A DNA stretch of 64,000 nucleotides. It comes from JASLEW01 sp035544875 (GTDB lineage: Bacteria > Acidobacteriota > Thermoanaerobaculia > Multivoradales > UBA5704). The notes under the pieces were generated by a model. That model did not search any database, was not told the DNA's origin, and saw only the letters and a list, made by a program, of their open reading frames with translations. The stretch spans positions 49,515 through 113,514 of the forward strand of contig DASZZP010000100.1 in NCBI GenBank assembly GCA_035544875.1, written 5' to 3'. Made by a program: the position numbers and the translations under genes. Below, piece after piece: positions 44,579-52,744 of this stretch (position 1 is the first letter of the stretch; each line of letters opens with the position of its first letter).

Positions 44579-44608
44579 AAGCCGCTGGCGCGGCGGGCGC
44601 GGGCGGAG

Positions 44609-44614
44609 TAGAAT
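44609..44614 (+). promoter_or_regulatory. -10 of the moaA promoter
   Basis: TAGAAT lies 5 bp before the first base of the riboswitch P1 stem, so transcription would start right at the aptamer. No good -35 is visible. Confidence 0.5.
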
Positions 44615-44618
44615 GACT

Positions 44619-44726
44619 GCGGCCCACCGAGCCTGCCTCACCCTCACCGGCCAGCGGCGGGGGGGGCAGGCCGATAGGGTGGTCCGGGAAACCGGGCCGC
44701 CTCCCGTGTTAGGAAAGGCGGGCCGC
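44619..44726 (+). promoter_or_regulatory. Molybdenum cofactor (Moco) riboswitch
   Basis: The leader of moaA resembles the Moco RNA motif. It is closed by a perfect 7-bp P1 stem, GCGGCCC (44619-44625) with GGGCCGC (44720-44726). Just inside P1 are the CGAGCC segment at the 5' side and CGCCTCCCGT plus GGAAAGG at the 3' side, which I recall from the E. coli moaA leader, where the same CGCCTCCCGT and GGAAAGG segments occur. A middle domain of two GC-rich stems lies between. Location before moaA agrees. Known members sense Moco (or tungsten cofactor) and switch off synthesis. Confidence 0.78.
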
Positions 44727-44784
44727 GACGGAAGCGATAGAGGTTGGATCGTTTCCATCGCGGGTTCCTTTCCTTCATTCCGGT

Positions 44785-44813
44785 GCGGCTCCTCGAGAGG
44801 GTTTATGAGCCGC
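44785..44813 (+). promoter_or_regulatory. Hairpin that can hide the moaA ribosome-binding site
   Basis: GCGGCTC (44785-44791) pairs perfectly with GAGCCGC (44807-44813). The GAGAGG ribosome-binding site lies in the loop and the last base of the ATG (44805-44807) opens the 3' arm. This is a plausible translational expression platform for the upstream riboswitch. A second stem (44730-44738 with 44748-44756, one G-U) lies between. Confidence 0.6.
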
Positions 44814-45884
44814 CTCTACTCCATCGGCACCGCCCCCTCCCCTCCACCCCTGGCGCCTAGCCCTGAAGTGCGGGTAGCGAGCCGCAACGGCTCTTCGCGG
44901 CTGATCGACTCCTTTGGGCGCCGGCTGACCTACTTGCGGGTGTCGGTGACCGACCGCTGCAACCTGCGCTGCTCGTACTGTCTGCCGGAGGGTTCCGAGC
45001 TGCCGTTCGGCGACCGCGACTTCCTTACCGCCGGCGATCTCGAAGCCATCGTCTCCGCCCTGGTGCGCCTCGGCATAGAGCGGGTGCGGCTGACCGGCGG
45101 CGAGCCGCTGGTGCGCAAGGACATCGTCGAGATCGCCAGGCGGATCAAGGCCCTGCCGGGGGTGCGCAATCTCGCGCTGTCGACCAACGCCACCGAGCTG
45201 GCGCGCCTCGCGCCGCAGCTGCGCGCGGCGGGGGTCGACCGGGTCAACATCAGCCTCGACAGCCTCGATCCCGAGCGCTTCCGCGAGATCACCGGCCGCG
45301 GCGACCTGGCCGAGGTCTGGCGCGGCATCGAGGCGGCGCTCGACGCCGGCTTCGATCCGGTCAAGCTCAACGCCGTGCTGCTCGCCCGCCACAACCTGGA
45401 GGAGGTGGAGCGGCTGGCGGCTCTCACCCTGGAGCGGCCGCTCACCGTCCGTTTCATCGAGATCATGCAGACCGCGAGCAACAGCCATCTACATCAGGAA
45501 GAGTACGTGTCCTGCGACGCGGCCAGGGAGCGCATCGAAGCACGCTTCGGACCTCTGCTCGCCGACGAGCCCGCCGCCGACCGCACCGGCCCCGCCAAGT
45601 CCTTCCACCTCGCCGGCGCCCGCGGCGCCATCGGCTTCATCACTCCCCTCTCCCACACCTTCTGCGCCGACTGCAACCGCCTGCGCCTCACCGCCCGCGG
45701 CGAGCTCCGCCTCTGCCTCTTCGCCGACCGCGTCTACCCGCTCCGCCACCTGCTCGCCGCGCCCGACCCCGCGGCGGCCCTGGAAGCCGAGATCCTGAGC
45801 GTCCTCACCGAGAAACCCGCCGAGCACATGCTCACCCAAGGCAACTACGGCAATCTAGTCACCTTCATGCAAATCGGCGGCTAA
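44805..45884 (+). CDS. moaA: GTP 3',8-cyclase MoaA
   Basis: A 359-residue radical SAM enzyme that makes 3',8-cyclo-GTP, the first step of molybdenum cofactor synthesis. The N-terminal cluster CNLRCSYC gives Cys52, Cys56 and Cys59. The C-terminal cluster is in FCADCNRLRLTARGELRLCLF, and the essential C-terminal Gly-Gly is present (MQIGG). The ATG at 44805, after GAGAGG, gives normal length plus ~30 Pro-rich residues; upstream in-frame codons lie in the riboswitch. Expression is likely controlled by the Moco riboswitch. No other moa gene is in the window. Confidence 0.94.
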   Translation: MSRLYSIGTAPSPPPLAPSPEVRVASRNGSSRLIDSFGRRLTYLRVSVTDRCNLRCSYCLPEGSELPFGDRDFLTAGDLEAIVSALVRLGIERVRLTGGEPLVRKDIVEIARRIKALPGVRNLALSTNATELARLAPQLRAAGVDRVNISLDSLDPERFREITGRGDLAEVWRGIEAALDAGFDPVKLNAVLLARHNLEEVERLAALTLERPLTVRFIEIMQTASNSHLHQEEYVSCDAARERIEARFGPLLADEPAADRTGPAKSFHLAGARGAIGFITPLSHTFCADCNRLRLTARGELRLCLFADRVYPLRHLLAAPDPAAALEAEILSVLTEKPAEHMLTQGNYGNLVTFMQIGG

Positions 45885-45956
45885 GCCCAGGCCGCCATTC
45901 CACCGGCGGCCAACGTCGCTCGCTCATCACCTCCGAACTGAGAGCCGCCCCGCGCG

Positions 45957-46388
45957 TCAAGCTGTCTTCGCGTGAGCCAGGCCGTGGCCGGCTGCGTTCG
46001 CGGCCCGGGTACTTCTGCTCACCCGCTTGCTCCTTGGCTTTGCGGACTGCGCTGCGCTATTACTCGTCGCAGCGATCGCCGTTTCGATTGTCTCGGCAAC
46101 GATTTGCGGCCTTGCACCGAGCCTGAGCAGGGAGCCCACGAGCAGATCCATGGTTACCGCAGGATCACCGGCTTCCATCTTCGCCACCCGGGACTGGCTG
46201 GAGCCCACCCGCCTCGCGACTTGTTCCTGCGTCAGCTCGGCTGCCTTGCGAACCTCGCGCAGTTTCTTCGCGAGAGCGATCTTCATCTCGATGAAGATCA
46301 TGTCGGCCTCGCTGAGGCCGAGGAATTCCTTGACGGTGGTAACGCGAGCGCCAGCAGCCTCGAGGCGCTTCCGAGTCCTCTCGTTCAT
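45957..46388 (-). CDS. XRE-family HTH regulator (antitoxin-like)
   Basis: A 143-residue protein with a ~35-residue N-terminal extension (MNERTRKRLEAAG), then an XRE helix-turn-helix (KLREVRKAAELTQEQVARRVGSSQSRVAKME, about 42-72) and a PAVTMDLLVGSLLRLGA segment as in HigA-type antitoxins. The basic C-terminal tail is Ser/Arg/Ala-rich. A GAGAGGAG ribosome-binding site precedes the ATG. No toxin partner is adjacent, so it may be an orphan antitoxin or a lone regulator. Confidence 0.78.
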   Translation of the reverse strand: MNERTRKRLEAAGARVTTVKEFLGLSEADMIFIEMKIALAKKLREVRKAAELTQEQVARRVGSSQSRVAKMEAGDPAVTMDLLVGSLLRLGARPQIVAETIETAIAATSNSAAQSAKPRSKRVSRSTRAANAAGHGLAHAKTA

Positions 46389-46610
46389 CCTTGCTCCTCT
46401 CTTCGCGCGGCATGGTAGCTGCGCAGCCGTTGCTTGCAGACGTCGACCGCCCCGCGGCCGCGAGCGGGCCGATCAAGCCACCCACGGTGGCGCGGCATTC
46501 GTCGGGTCCCTCGCCGGGCGGGCCGTGTCTTTGGAGCGCACCGGCCGCTCGCCAGCACTCACCCCGCGCCCCTGTAAGACGGCCGCCAGCACTCGGTCGT
46601 GGCGATGCTG

Positions 46611-46654
46611 GCGACCTCCGGGAAGTGCCGCACGTCCATCACCGGACGGGCGGC
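46611..46654. repeat. Dispersed palindromic repeat, copy C
   Basis: GACCTCCGGGAAGTGCC begins this copy. The stem arms 46627-46637 and 46644-46654 around ATCACC have one mismatch. It lies in the gene-free interval 46389-46962. An 8-bp inverted repeat CGCCAGCA/TGCTGGCG (46584-46613) abuts it. Confidence 0.8.
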
Positions 46655-46680
46655 CATCGCGAAGCGACGCGACTAAAGGC

Positions 46681-46808
46681 CCGCCAGCCGAGGGAGCCCG
46701 ACGAGGGCCGCTTCGCGTAGTCGGTCGATCGAGCGCTGGTCGATCGAGCGTTGGTCGATCAAGCGTCGGTCGGTGGAGCCCGAACCCTGGCGCACATCCG
46801 CCCCTCCG
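46681..46808 (+). repeat. Dispersed repeat with four GGTCGATCGAGCGTT units
   Basis: Four 15-bp units (46723-46737, 46738-46752, 46753-46767, 46768-46782), drifting along the array, are framed by flanks that also frame two such units at 43615-43711 on the other strand. Unit number thus differs between copies, as expected for slippage. No gene is seen in 46389-46962 apart from these repeats. Confidence 0.75.
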
Positions 46809-46962
46809 CACCGCCCCGTAGGCCCACCGCAGTCCTCAGGCTCCTCCGGGCCAATCTGCGTTTGTTTGTGCCCTTCGCCACCCCGTGCGACAATAGCCGG
46901 GCTGTCCTGCCGGGCGCCAACCCGCGCCACCTTAACTTCCACGCAACCGGGAGGAGACGATC

Positions 46963-47781
46963 ATGGCTCAGCCTACCGCGGCGGAACGGACCGCCGAGCG
47001 CACCCTGGTCCACTACGAGGTCCGCGAGGGGGTGGCCTACCTCACCCTCGACGACCCGCCGGCCAATACCTATACCCACGAAATGATGCGGCAGCTCGAC
47101 GCGGCCATCCTCGAGGCCCGCTTCGACCCTGCCGTCTACGTCCTGGTGCTCACCGGCCAGGGCGGCAAGTTCTTCTGCGCCGGCGCCAACATCCAGATGC
47201 TGTCCGAGTCCGACCCGCACTTCAAGTACTACTTCTGCCTGCACGCCAACGAGACCTTGAACCGTCTCGAACAGACCCCCAAGCTGGTGATCGCGGCGCT
47301 CAACGGCCACACCGTCGGCGGCGGGCTCGAGATCGCCATGGCCGCAGACCTGCGGGTGGCGCGCCAGGACGGCGGCAAGGTGGGGCTGCCCGAGATCAAC
47401 CTCGGTGTGCTTCCCGGCACCGGCGGCACCCAGCGCCTGGCGCGGATCGTGGGCAAGGGGCGCGCCATCGAGCTGATGACCACCGGCCGCCTGATCCCCT
47501 TCGAGGAGGCGCGGGCGCTCGACATCGTCCACCAGATCTTCGCCGGCGACGACTTCGCAGGCCAGGTCCACGCCTACGCCCGGCAGTTCTGCCCGCCGAA
47601 TCGCGCTTCCAAGGCGGTCGGCAGGATCAAGCGCGCGGTGCAGTCGGGCACCGAGGTGCCCTTCGAGAGCGGGCTGGCGATCGAGCGCGAGCTGCAGCAG
47701 CAGCTCTTCGAGAGCAAGGACGCGCGCGAGGGGCTGGAGGCCTACGTCGGCAAGCGGACGCCCCAGTTCAAGGGGAACTGA
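46963..47781 (+). CDS. Enoyl-CoA hydratase/isomerase (crotonase)
   Basis: A 272-residue crotonase. The CoA/oxyanion segment KFFCAGANIQML (about 66-77) and NGHTVGGGLEIAMAADLRVA (about 112-131) are typical, with the PEINLGVLPGTGGTQR block carrying the catalytic Glu position. It hydrates trans-2-enoyl-CoA in beta-oxidation or aromatic degradation. It is the first gene of a same-strand run to 52744; the thiolase starts 34 bp later. A good start context is an AGGAGACGATC before the ATG. Confidence 0.9.
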   Translation: MAQPTAAERTAERTLVHYEVREGVAYLTLDDPPANTYTHEMMRQLDAAILEARFDPAVYVLVLTGQGGKFFCAGANIQMLSESDPHFKYYFCLHANETLNRLEQTPKLVIAALNGHTVGGGLEIAMAADLRVARQDGGKVGLPEINLGVLPGTGGTQRLARIVGKGRAIELMTTGRLIPFEEARALDIVHQIFAGDDFAGQVHAYARQFCPPNRASKAVGRIKRAVQSGTEVPFESGLAIERELQQQLFESKDAREGLEAYVGKRTPQFKGN

Positions 47782-47815
47782 GCTTGCGCGCGGCGGCAGG
47801 GGAGAGCGCGGCGCG

Positions 47816-49015
47816 ATGAGCAGCCCCCGGGCCGACGACATCGTGCTGGCGGCGCCGGTGCGGACGCCGATCGGCAAGTTCGGCGGCGCGCTCGCGGCGC
47901 TCTCGGCGGCCGATCTGGGGACCGCCGCCGCCGCCGCCGCGCTGGCGCGGGCAGGCTGCCCCGCGGCGCGCGTCGACCAGGTGATCTTCGGCCATGCCCG
48001 CCAGGCCGGCGGCGGGCCCAACACGGCGCGCCAGATCGCCCACCGCGCCGGCATCCCGGTCGAGCGGCCTGCCTATACGGTCAACCAGGCCTGCGGCTCC
48101 GGCCTCCAGGCCGTCCTCTGCGCCGCCCGCACCATCCGCACCGGCGAAGCGCAAGTGGTGCTCGCCGGCGGCACGGAGAGCATGTCGAACACCCCCTACC
48201 TGCTGCCTCGCGCCCGCTGGGGCTACCGGCTCGGGCACGCAGAGATCGTCGACGGCATGTACCGCGACGGCTTCGACGACCCGCTCTCGCGGCTGGTCAT
48301 GGGCGAGACCGCCGAGGAGCTGGCCGGCGAGGCCGGCATCGACCGGGCGGCGGCCGACGACTACGCGCTGCTGTCGCAGCAGCGCTGCGAGAGGGCGCGG
48401 GCGGCCGGCCGCTTCGCCGCGGAGCTGGTCGCCGTCCGCGTGCCGGGCAAGAAGGGCGAGGTGGTGGTCGAGCACGACGAGCACCCGCGCGACGGCGTGA
48501 CCCTGGCGGCGCTCGCCCGCATGACGCCGGTCTTCCGCCAGGGAGGCACGGTGACCGCAGGCAACGCCTCCGGCATCACCGACGGCGCCGCGGCGCTGCT
48601 GGTCGCGCGGCGCGCCGCCGCCGAGGAGCTCGCGCTGCCGGTGGCCGCCCGCCTGGTGGACTGGGAGGTGGTCGGGGTCGAGCCGCGGATCATGGGCATC
48701 GGGCCGGTGCCGGCGGTGCGCCGCCTGCTGGCGCGCACCGGGCTCGCGCTCGCGGCGGTCGATGAGATCGAGCTCAATGAGGCATTTGCCTCGCAGGTGC
48801 TCGCCTGCCTCAAGGGTCTCGAGCTGGGCAACGAGCGGGTCAACCCGGACGGCGGCGCCATTGCCCTCGGTCACCCGATCGGCGCCACCGGCGCCCGCAT
48901 CCTGGTCACCCTGCTGCACGGTCTCGCGGCGCGCCACGGCGAGCGCGGCATCGCCACGCTGTGCGTCTCGGGCGGCCTGGGCCTCGCCGCGCTGGTCGAG
49001 CGGGAGGCGGCGTGA
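47816..49015 (+). CDS. Acetyl-CoA C-acyltransferase (thiolase)
   Basis: A 399-residue thiolase that cleaves 3-ketoacyl-CoA or condenses acetyl-CoA. The nucleophilic Cys lies in NQACGSGLQA (about residue 94), the GHPIGATGARI block contains the His, and the second Cys is in CVSGGLGLA. The ELNEAFASQ block is normal. Length is typical. Its stop overlaps the start of the next gene as GTGA. It would complete a beta-oxidation-like route with the crotonases. Confidence 0.93.
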   Translation: MSSPRADDIVLAAPVRTPIGKFGGALAALSAADLGTAAAAAALARAGCPAARVDQVIFGHARQAGGGPNTARQIAHRAGIPVERPAYTVNQACGSGLQAVLCAARTIRTGEAQVVLAGGTESMSNTPYLLPRARWGYRLGHAEIVDGMYRDGFDDPLSRLVMGETAEELAGEAGIDRAAADDYALLSQQRCERARAAGRFAAELVAVRVPGKKGEVVVEHDEHPRDGVTLAALARMTPVFRQGGTVTAGNASGITDGAAALLVARRAAAEELALPVAARLVDWEVVGVEPRIMGIGPVPAVRRLLARTGLALAAVDEIELNEAFASQVLACLKGLELGNERVNPDGGAIALGHPIGATGARILVTLLHGLAARHGERGIATLCVSGGLGLAALVEREAA

Positions 49016-49962
49016 GCGCGCGAGTCGTGCTCTCGGTCGCCTCGGTGGAGCGGGCCGCGCCTTACCTCGCGGCGCTCGCGGCCGCCGGCGTGCCTGGCGA
49101 TGCCGTCCGCGTGCTCGCCGGCGCCCGGGGGGAGGCGCCGGACCCCCCTGCCGCGGCCGCTCCGCGGGCCAGTCGCCGCAGCGGCAGCCTGCTGCCGCAC
49201 GGCGGCGGCTGGGCCCTGGAGCTGATGTCCGGGGCGGCCGGCCTGGTGCTCGGCGGCGGCGGCGACGTCGACCCCCGGCGCTACGGCGAGGAGCCGCTGC
49301 CCGGCGCCGGACTCGAGCTGGTGCCCGAGCGCGACGCCGTCGAGTGGGAGCTGCTCGCCGCCGCCCGCGCCCGCCGCCTGCCGGTGTGGGGGATCTGCCG
49401 CGGTCTCCAGCTGCTCAACGTCTTCTTCGGCGGCACCCTCTGGCAAGACCTGCGATTGCAGCGGCCGGACCCCCTCGAGCACGACCTGCAATCTCCGAGT
49501 CTTGCGCTGTCCCCAGAACCGCGGCCGCAGGTCCCGCTCGATCTGCTGGTCCATGCAGTGCGGGCGACTGCGCCCGCGGCGCCCCTGGGCGAGCTCCTGG
49601 GGCGCGAGACGCTGGTCAACAGCCGCCACCACCAGGGGATCAAGCGGCTGGCCGAGCCGTTGCTACCGGTCGCGGAGGCGCCCGACGGTCTGGTCGAGGC
49701 GGCGATCCTGCCGCCGGGGGCCGAGGGGTGGTGGGTGCGCGGCGTGCAGTGGCACCCCGAGAACCTGATTGCCATGGCGCAGCAGCGCGCGCTCTGGGAG
49801 GCTTTCGTGGGCGCCCTGGGCGCCCCGCGTGCTCCGCGTTCGCTGCGTGCTCGGCAGGCTCAACATGCTCAGCCTGCTGAGCCTGCTGAGCCTGCTCAGC
49901 CTGCTGAGCCTGCTCAAACCAGCGCGCCGCACGGCGGCCACGCCTCCTCCCCCCTCACCTGA
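49012..49962 (+). CDS. Peptidase C26-type gamma-glutamyl hydrolase
   Basis: A 316-residue class I glutamine-amidotransferase-like protein of the gamma-glutamyl-GABA hydrolase (PuuD) group. The GLVLGGGGDVDPRRYGE motif, nucleophile Cys in WGICRGLQLLN, and catalytic His/Glu in GVQWHPEN are present. It would cleave gamma-glutamyl amide bonds. GTG 49012 follows GGGAGG and overlaps the thiolase stop. The last ~45 residues contain a QPAEPAEPAQPAEPAQ run encoded by a 9-bp tandem repeat and are not part of the fold. Confidence 0.85.
   Translation: MSARVVLSVASVERAAPYLAALAAAGVPGDAVRVLAGARGEAPDPPAAAAPRASRRSGSLLPHGGGWALELMSGAAGLVLGGGGDVDPRRYGEEPLPGAGLELVPERDAVEWELLAAARARRLPVWGICRGLQLLNVFFGGTLWQDLRLQRPDPLEHDLQSPSLALSPEPRPQVPLDLLVHAVRATAPAAPLGELLGRETLVNSRHHQGIKRLAEPLLPVAEAPDGLVEAAILPPGAEGWWVRGVQWHPENLIAMAQQRALWEAFVGALGAPRAPRSLRARQAQHAQPAEPAEPAQPAEPAQTSAPHGGHASSPLT
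49866..49919. repeat. In-frame 9-bp tandem repeat
   Basis: Six 9-bp units TGCTSAGCC run head to tail within the 3' end of the C26 gene and encode alternating Gln/Glu-Pro-Ala residues. Pure 9-bp arrays mutate by slippage without breaking the frame. Confidence 0.85.
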
Positions 49963-49968
49963 CCAATC

Positions 49969-50733
49969 ATGCCGCCGATCCTGGTCGAGCGCCGCGGGCG
50001 CACCGCCATCCTGGTCCTCAACCGCCCACCGCTCAACATCCTCGACCTCGAGGCGCTCGCCGGGCTCGACGAGGCCGCCGCCGCCCTCGGCGGCGATCCC
50101 GGGCTGACCCTGGTGTTCGTGCGCGGCGCCGGCGCGCGCGCCTTCTCGGCCGGGGTCGCGATCGGCGACCACCGCCGCGACCGGGTGGGCGCCATGCTCG
50201 ACGGTCTGCACGGCGCCATCCGCCGGCTGCGCGAGCTGCCGGCCATTACCATCGCGGCGATCGACGGGCACTGCCTGGGCGGCGGCATGGAGCTCGCCTG
50301 CGCCTGCGACCTCGCGATCGCCACCGCCGATGCCAGCTTCGGCCAGCCGGAGGTCGAGCTCGGTTGCTTCCCGCCGGTCGCGGCGGCGCTCTATCCGGCG
50401 CGGCTGGGCGCCGCGCGCACCCTCGAGCTGCTGCTGTCGGGCCGCACGCTCGACGCCGCCGAGGCCGAGCGGCTCGGGCTGGTGCAGCGCCTGCTGCCGA
50501 GCGGCGGCCTCGACGCCGGCATCGAGCGCCTGGCGGAGGAGCTGTTGGCCAAGAGCGCCGCGGTCGTGCGGCTGATCAAGCGCGCTGTACGATCGGGCGC
50601 CGAGCTGCCGTTCGCGGCGGCGCTCGGCGCGACCGAGCGCCTCTACCGCGAAGAGCTCTGCGCGACGGCCGACATGGAAGAGGGGATCGCGGCGTTCCTC
50701 GCCAAGCGGCCGCCGCTCTGGCGCCACCGCTGA
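49969..50733 (+). CDS. Enoyl-CoA hydratase family, dienoyl-CoA hydratase-like
   Basis: A 254-residue crotonase. The N-terminal NRPPLNILDLEAL, the FSAGVAIGDH segment with an Asp-His in the active-site region, and the PEVELGCFPPVAAALYPARLG block recall cyclohexa-1,5-diene-1-carboxyl-CoA hydratases (Dch) of anaerobic aromatic degradation rather than fatty-acid crotonases. That is from family memory, not an alignment. DGHCLGGGMELACACDLAIA is the oxyanion block. No Shine-Dalgarno sequence precedes the ATG. It starts 6 bp after the C26 gene. Confidence 0.82.
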   Translation: MPPILVERRGRTAILVLNRPPLNILDLEALAGLDEAAAALGGDPGLTLVFVRGAGARAFSAGVAIGDHRRDRVGAMLDGLHGAIRRLRELPAITIAAIDGHCLGGGMELACACDLAIATADASFGQPEVELGCFPPVAAALYPARLGAARTLELLLSGRTLDAAEAERLGLVQRLLPSGGLDAGIERLAEELLAKSAAVVRLIKRAVRSGAELPFAAALGATERLYREELCATADMEEGIAAFLAKRPPLWRHR

Positions 50734-50768
50734 GCAGCTTTCGAGGCACCCTACTCAAGGAGACTGCC

Positions 50769-51545
50769 ATGGCCGAAACGATCCTGGAACAGCGGGAGGG
50801 CCGCGTTGCCATCTTGACGGTCAACCGTCCCGACAAGATGAATGCCCTGAACGAGCAGGTGCGCAGCGAGATGCTGGCGGCGCTGGCCGGCATCGAGCAC
50901 GACGACGGCGTGGGAGTGGTGGTCGTCACCGGCGCCGGAGAGAAGTCGTTCATCGCCGGCGCCGACATCGGCGAGTTCGCGGGCCGCACCCCGCTCGACC
51001 AGCGCCAGGCGATGCGCAGCCCGCGCGTCTTCGACGTCATGGCGACCTATCCGAAGCCGGTCATTGCCATGATCAACGGCTTCTGCCTGGGCGGCGGCTG
51101 CGAGCTGGCGAGCGCCTGCGACCTGCGGATCGCCTCCGAGCGCGCCCGCTTCGGGCAGCCGGAGATCAACCTCGGCCTGATCCCCGGCGGCGGCGGCACC
51201 CAGCGGCTACCGCGCGCGATCGGGCTCGGCCACACCATGCGGCTGGTCCTCTCGGGCGACATGATCGGCGCCGCCGAGGCGCGGGAGATCGGGCTGGTCG
51301 AGCTGGTGGTCGCGCATGACGAGCTGCGGGCAAAGACGCTCGAGCTCGCCGGCAAGATCGCCGCCAAGAGCCCGCTGACCCTGCGCATCGCCAAGGAAGC
51401 GGTGCGCGCCAGCCAGCGCCTGGCGATCGAGGACGGTCTCGCCTACGAGCGCGACCTTTTCTGCCTCTGCTTCTCGACCGCCGACAAGGAGGAGGGGGTC
51501 AAGGCCTACCTCGAGAAGCGGCCGGCGCGGTGGCAGGGGAGGTGA
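50769..51545 (+). CDS. Enoyl-CoA hydratase (short-chain crotonase)
   Basis: A 258-residue crotonase. FIAGADIGEF (about 60-69) and NGFCLGGGCELASACDLRIAS are the CoA-binding and oxyanion blocks; the Glu pair for water activation sits in NGFCLGGGCE and FGQPEINLGLIPGGGGTQRL. It starts at ATG 50769 after AAGGAG and lies 35 bp after the preceding crotonase. It fits short-chain enoyl-CoA hydratases such as Crt or PaaF. Confidence 0.93.
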   Translation: MAETILEQREGRVAILTVNRPDKMNALNEQVRSEMLAALAGIEHDDGVGVVVVTGAGEKSFIAGADIGEFAGRTPLDQRQAMRSPRVFDVMATYPKPVIAMINGFCLGGGCELASACDLRIASERARFGQPEINLGLIPGGGGTQRLPRAIGLGHTMRLVLSGDMIGAAEAREIGLVELVVAHDELRAKTLELAGKIAAKSPLTLRIAKEAVRASQRLAIEDGLAYERDLFCLCFSTADKEEGVKAYLEKRPARWQGR

Positions 51546-51550
51546 GCGCG

Positions 51551-52744
51551 GTGCGCGCTCCGAACCCCGAGCTGCTGGCCGCTCCGCACCCCGAGCTGTT
51601 GGCGCTGCGCTCCGAGTTCCCCATCCTCGGGCACACCACCTACCTGATCAACAACTCGCTCGGCGCCATGCCGCGCGGCGTCCACCAGGAGCTCGAGACC
51701 TTCGCGCGCGAGTGGGAGGAGCGGGGGGTGCGGGCCTGGCACGAGGGGTGGTGGGAGATGTCCGTCGTCACCGGCGATCTGCTGGCGCCGCTGCTCGGGG
51801 TGCCGCCGGGCCCACCGGGCGAAATCGCCATGCATCAGAACGTCTCGGTCGCGGCGGCGGTCTTCTTCTCCTGCTTCGACTACCCGCCCGAGCGCAATCG
51901 GATCGTCTATACCGAGCTGAACTTCCCCAACGTCATGTACCTCGCCGAAGGGGAGCGGCGCAAGGGGGCCGAGATCGTGACGGTCCCCTCGGACGATGGC
52001 ATCGGCGTCCCGACCGAGCGGCTGCTGGCGGCGATCGACGAGCGCACGCGGCTGGTGCCGATCTCGCACACGCTCTTCCGCAGCGCCTTCGTCCAGGACG
52101 CCGCGGCCATCGCCCGGCGCTGCCGCGAGACCGGCGCCATCCTGCTGCTCGACGTCTACCAATCGGTCGGTGTGCTGCCGATCGAGCTCGCCGCCTGGGG
52201 AGTGGACGCGGCGGTCGGCGGGTCGGTGAAGTGGCTGTGCGGCGGACCGGGCGCGGGCTTCCTCTGGGTGCGTCCGGACCTCGCGCCGGCGCTGCGGCCG
52301 GCCTTCACCGGCTGGCAGGCCGACGAGGAGCCGTTCGCCTTCCGCCCGGGTCCCGTCCGGCCGGCCGCCGCCCCCTGGCGCTTCTTGACCGGCACTCCCA
52401 ACATCCCCGCGCTCTACAGCTGCCGCGCCGGCTACCGGATCGTCGCCGGGGTGGGCGTGCAGCGCATCCGCGAGCGCTCGCTCGGGCTCACCGGGCACCT
52501 GATGAAGGTAGCGCAGGAAGCCGGCTTCGAGCTGCGCACGCCAGGCGATCCGCGGCAGCGCGGCGGCACGGTCTCGGTGTGGCATCCGGAGGCCGAGCGG
52601 CTGTGCCACGAGCTCATCGAGCGCGAGATCCTCTGCGACTACCGGCCGCGCGCCGGCATCCGCCTCTCGCCCCACTTCTACAACACCGAGGAAGAGTGCG
52701 ACCACGCGATCGCGACGCTGGCGGAGCTCGCGCGGGGAGGATGA
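51551..52744 (+). CDS. Class V aminotransferase-fold PLP enzyme, kynureninase-like
   Basis: A 397-residue fold-type I PLP enzyme. The LLLDVYQSVGVLPIEL strand supplies the Asp that contacts the pyridine ring, and the Schiff-base Lys lies in GGSVKWLCGGPGAGFLWV, the kynureninase-like context. Kynureninase cleaves kynurenine to anthranilate and alanine; cysteine-desulfurase-like and aminotransferase functions are alternatives. GTG 51551 follows GGGGAGG by 8 nt and overlaps no coding; GTG 51542 overlaps the crotonase stop. Its placement at the end of the CoA cluster suggests amino-acid or aromatic breakdown. Confidence 0.75.
   Translation: MRAPNPELLAAPHPELLALRSEFPILGHTTYLINNSLGAMPRGVHQELETFAREWEERGVRAWHEGWWEMSVVTGDLLAPLLGVPPGPPGEIAMHQNVSVAAAVFFSCFDYPPERNRIVYTELNFPNVMYLAEGERRKGAEIVTVPSDDGIGVPTERLLAAIDERTRLVPISHTLFRSAFVQDAAAIARRCRETGAILLLDVYQSVGVLPIELAAWGVDAAVGGSVKWLCGGPGAGFLWVRPDLAPALRPAFTGWQADEEPFAFRPGPVRPAAAPWRFLTGTPNIPALYSCRAGYRIVAGVGVQRIRERSLGLTGHLMKVAQEAGFELRTPGDPRQRGGTVSVWHPEAERLCHELIEREILCDYRPRAGIRLSPHFYNTEEECDHAIATLAELARGG

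Noticed and set aside
44641..44735. A cobalamin riboswitch before moaA
   Set aside because: The GCCACTG B12 box is missing; the P1 stem and the two conserved segments fit the Moco motif instead.
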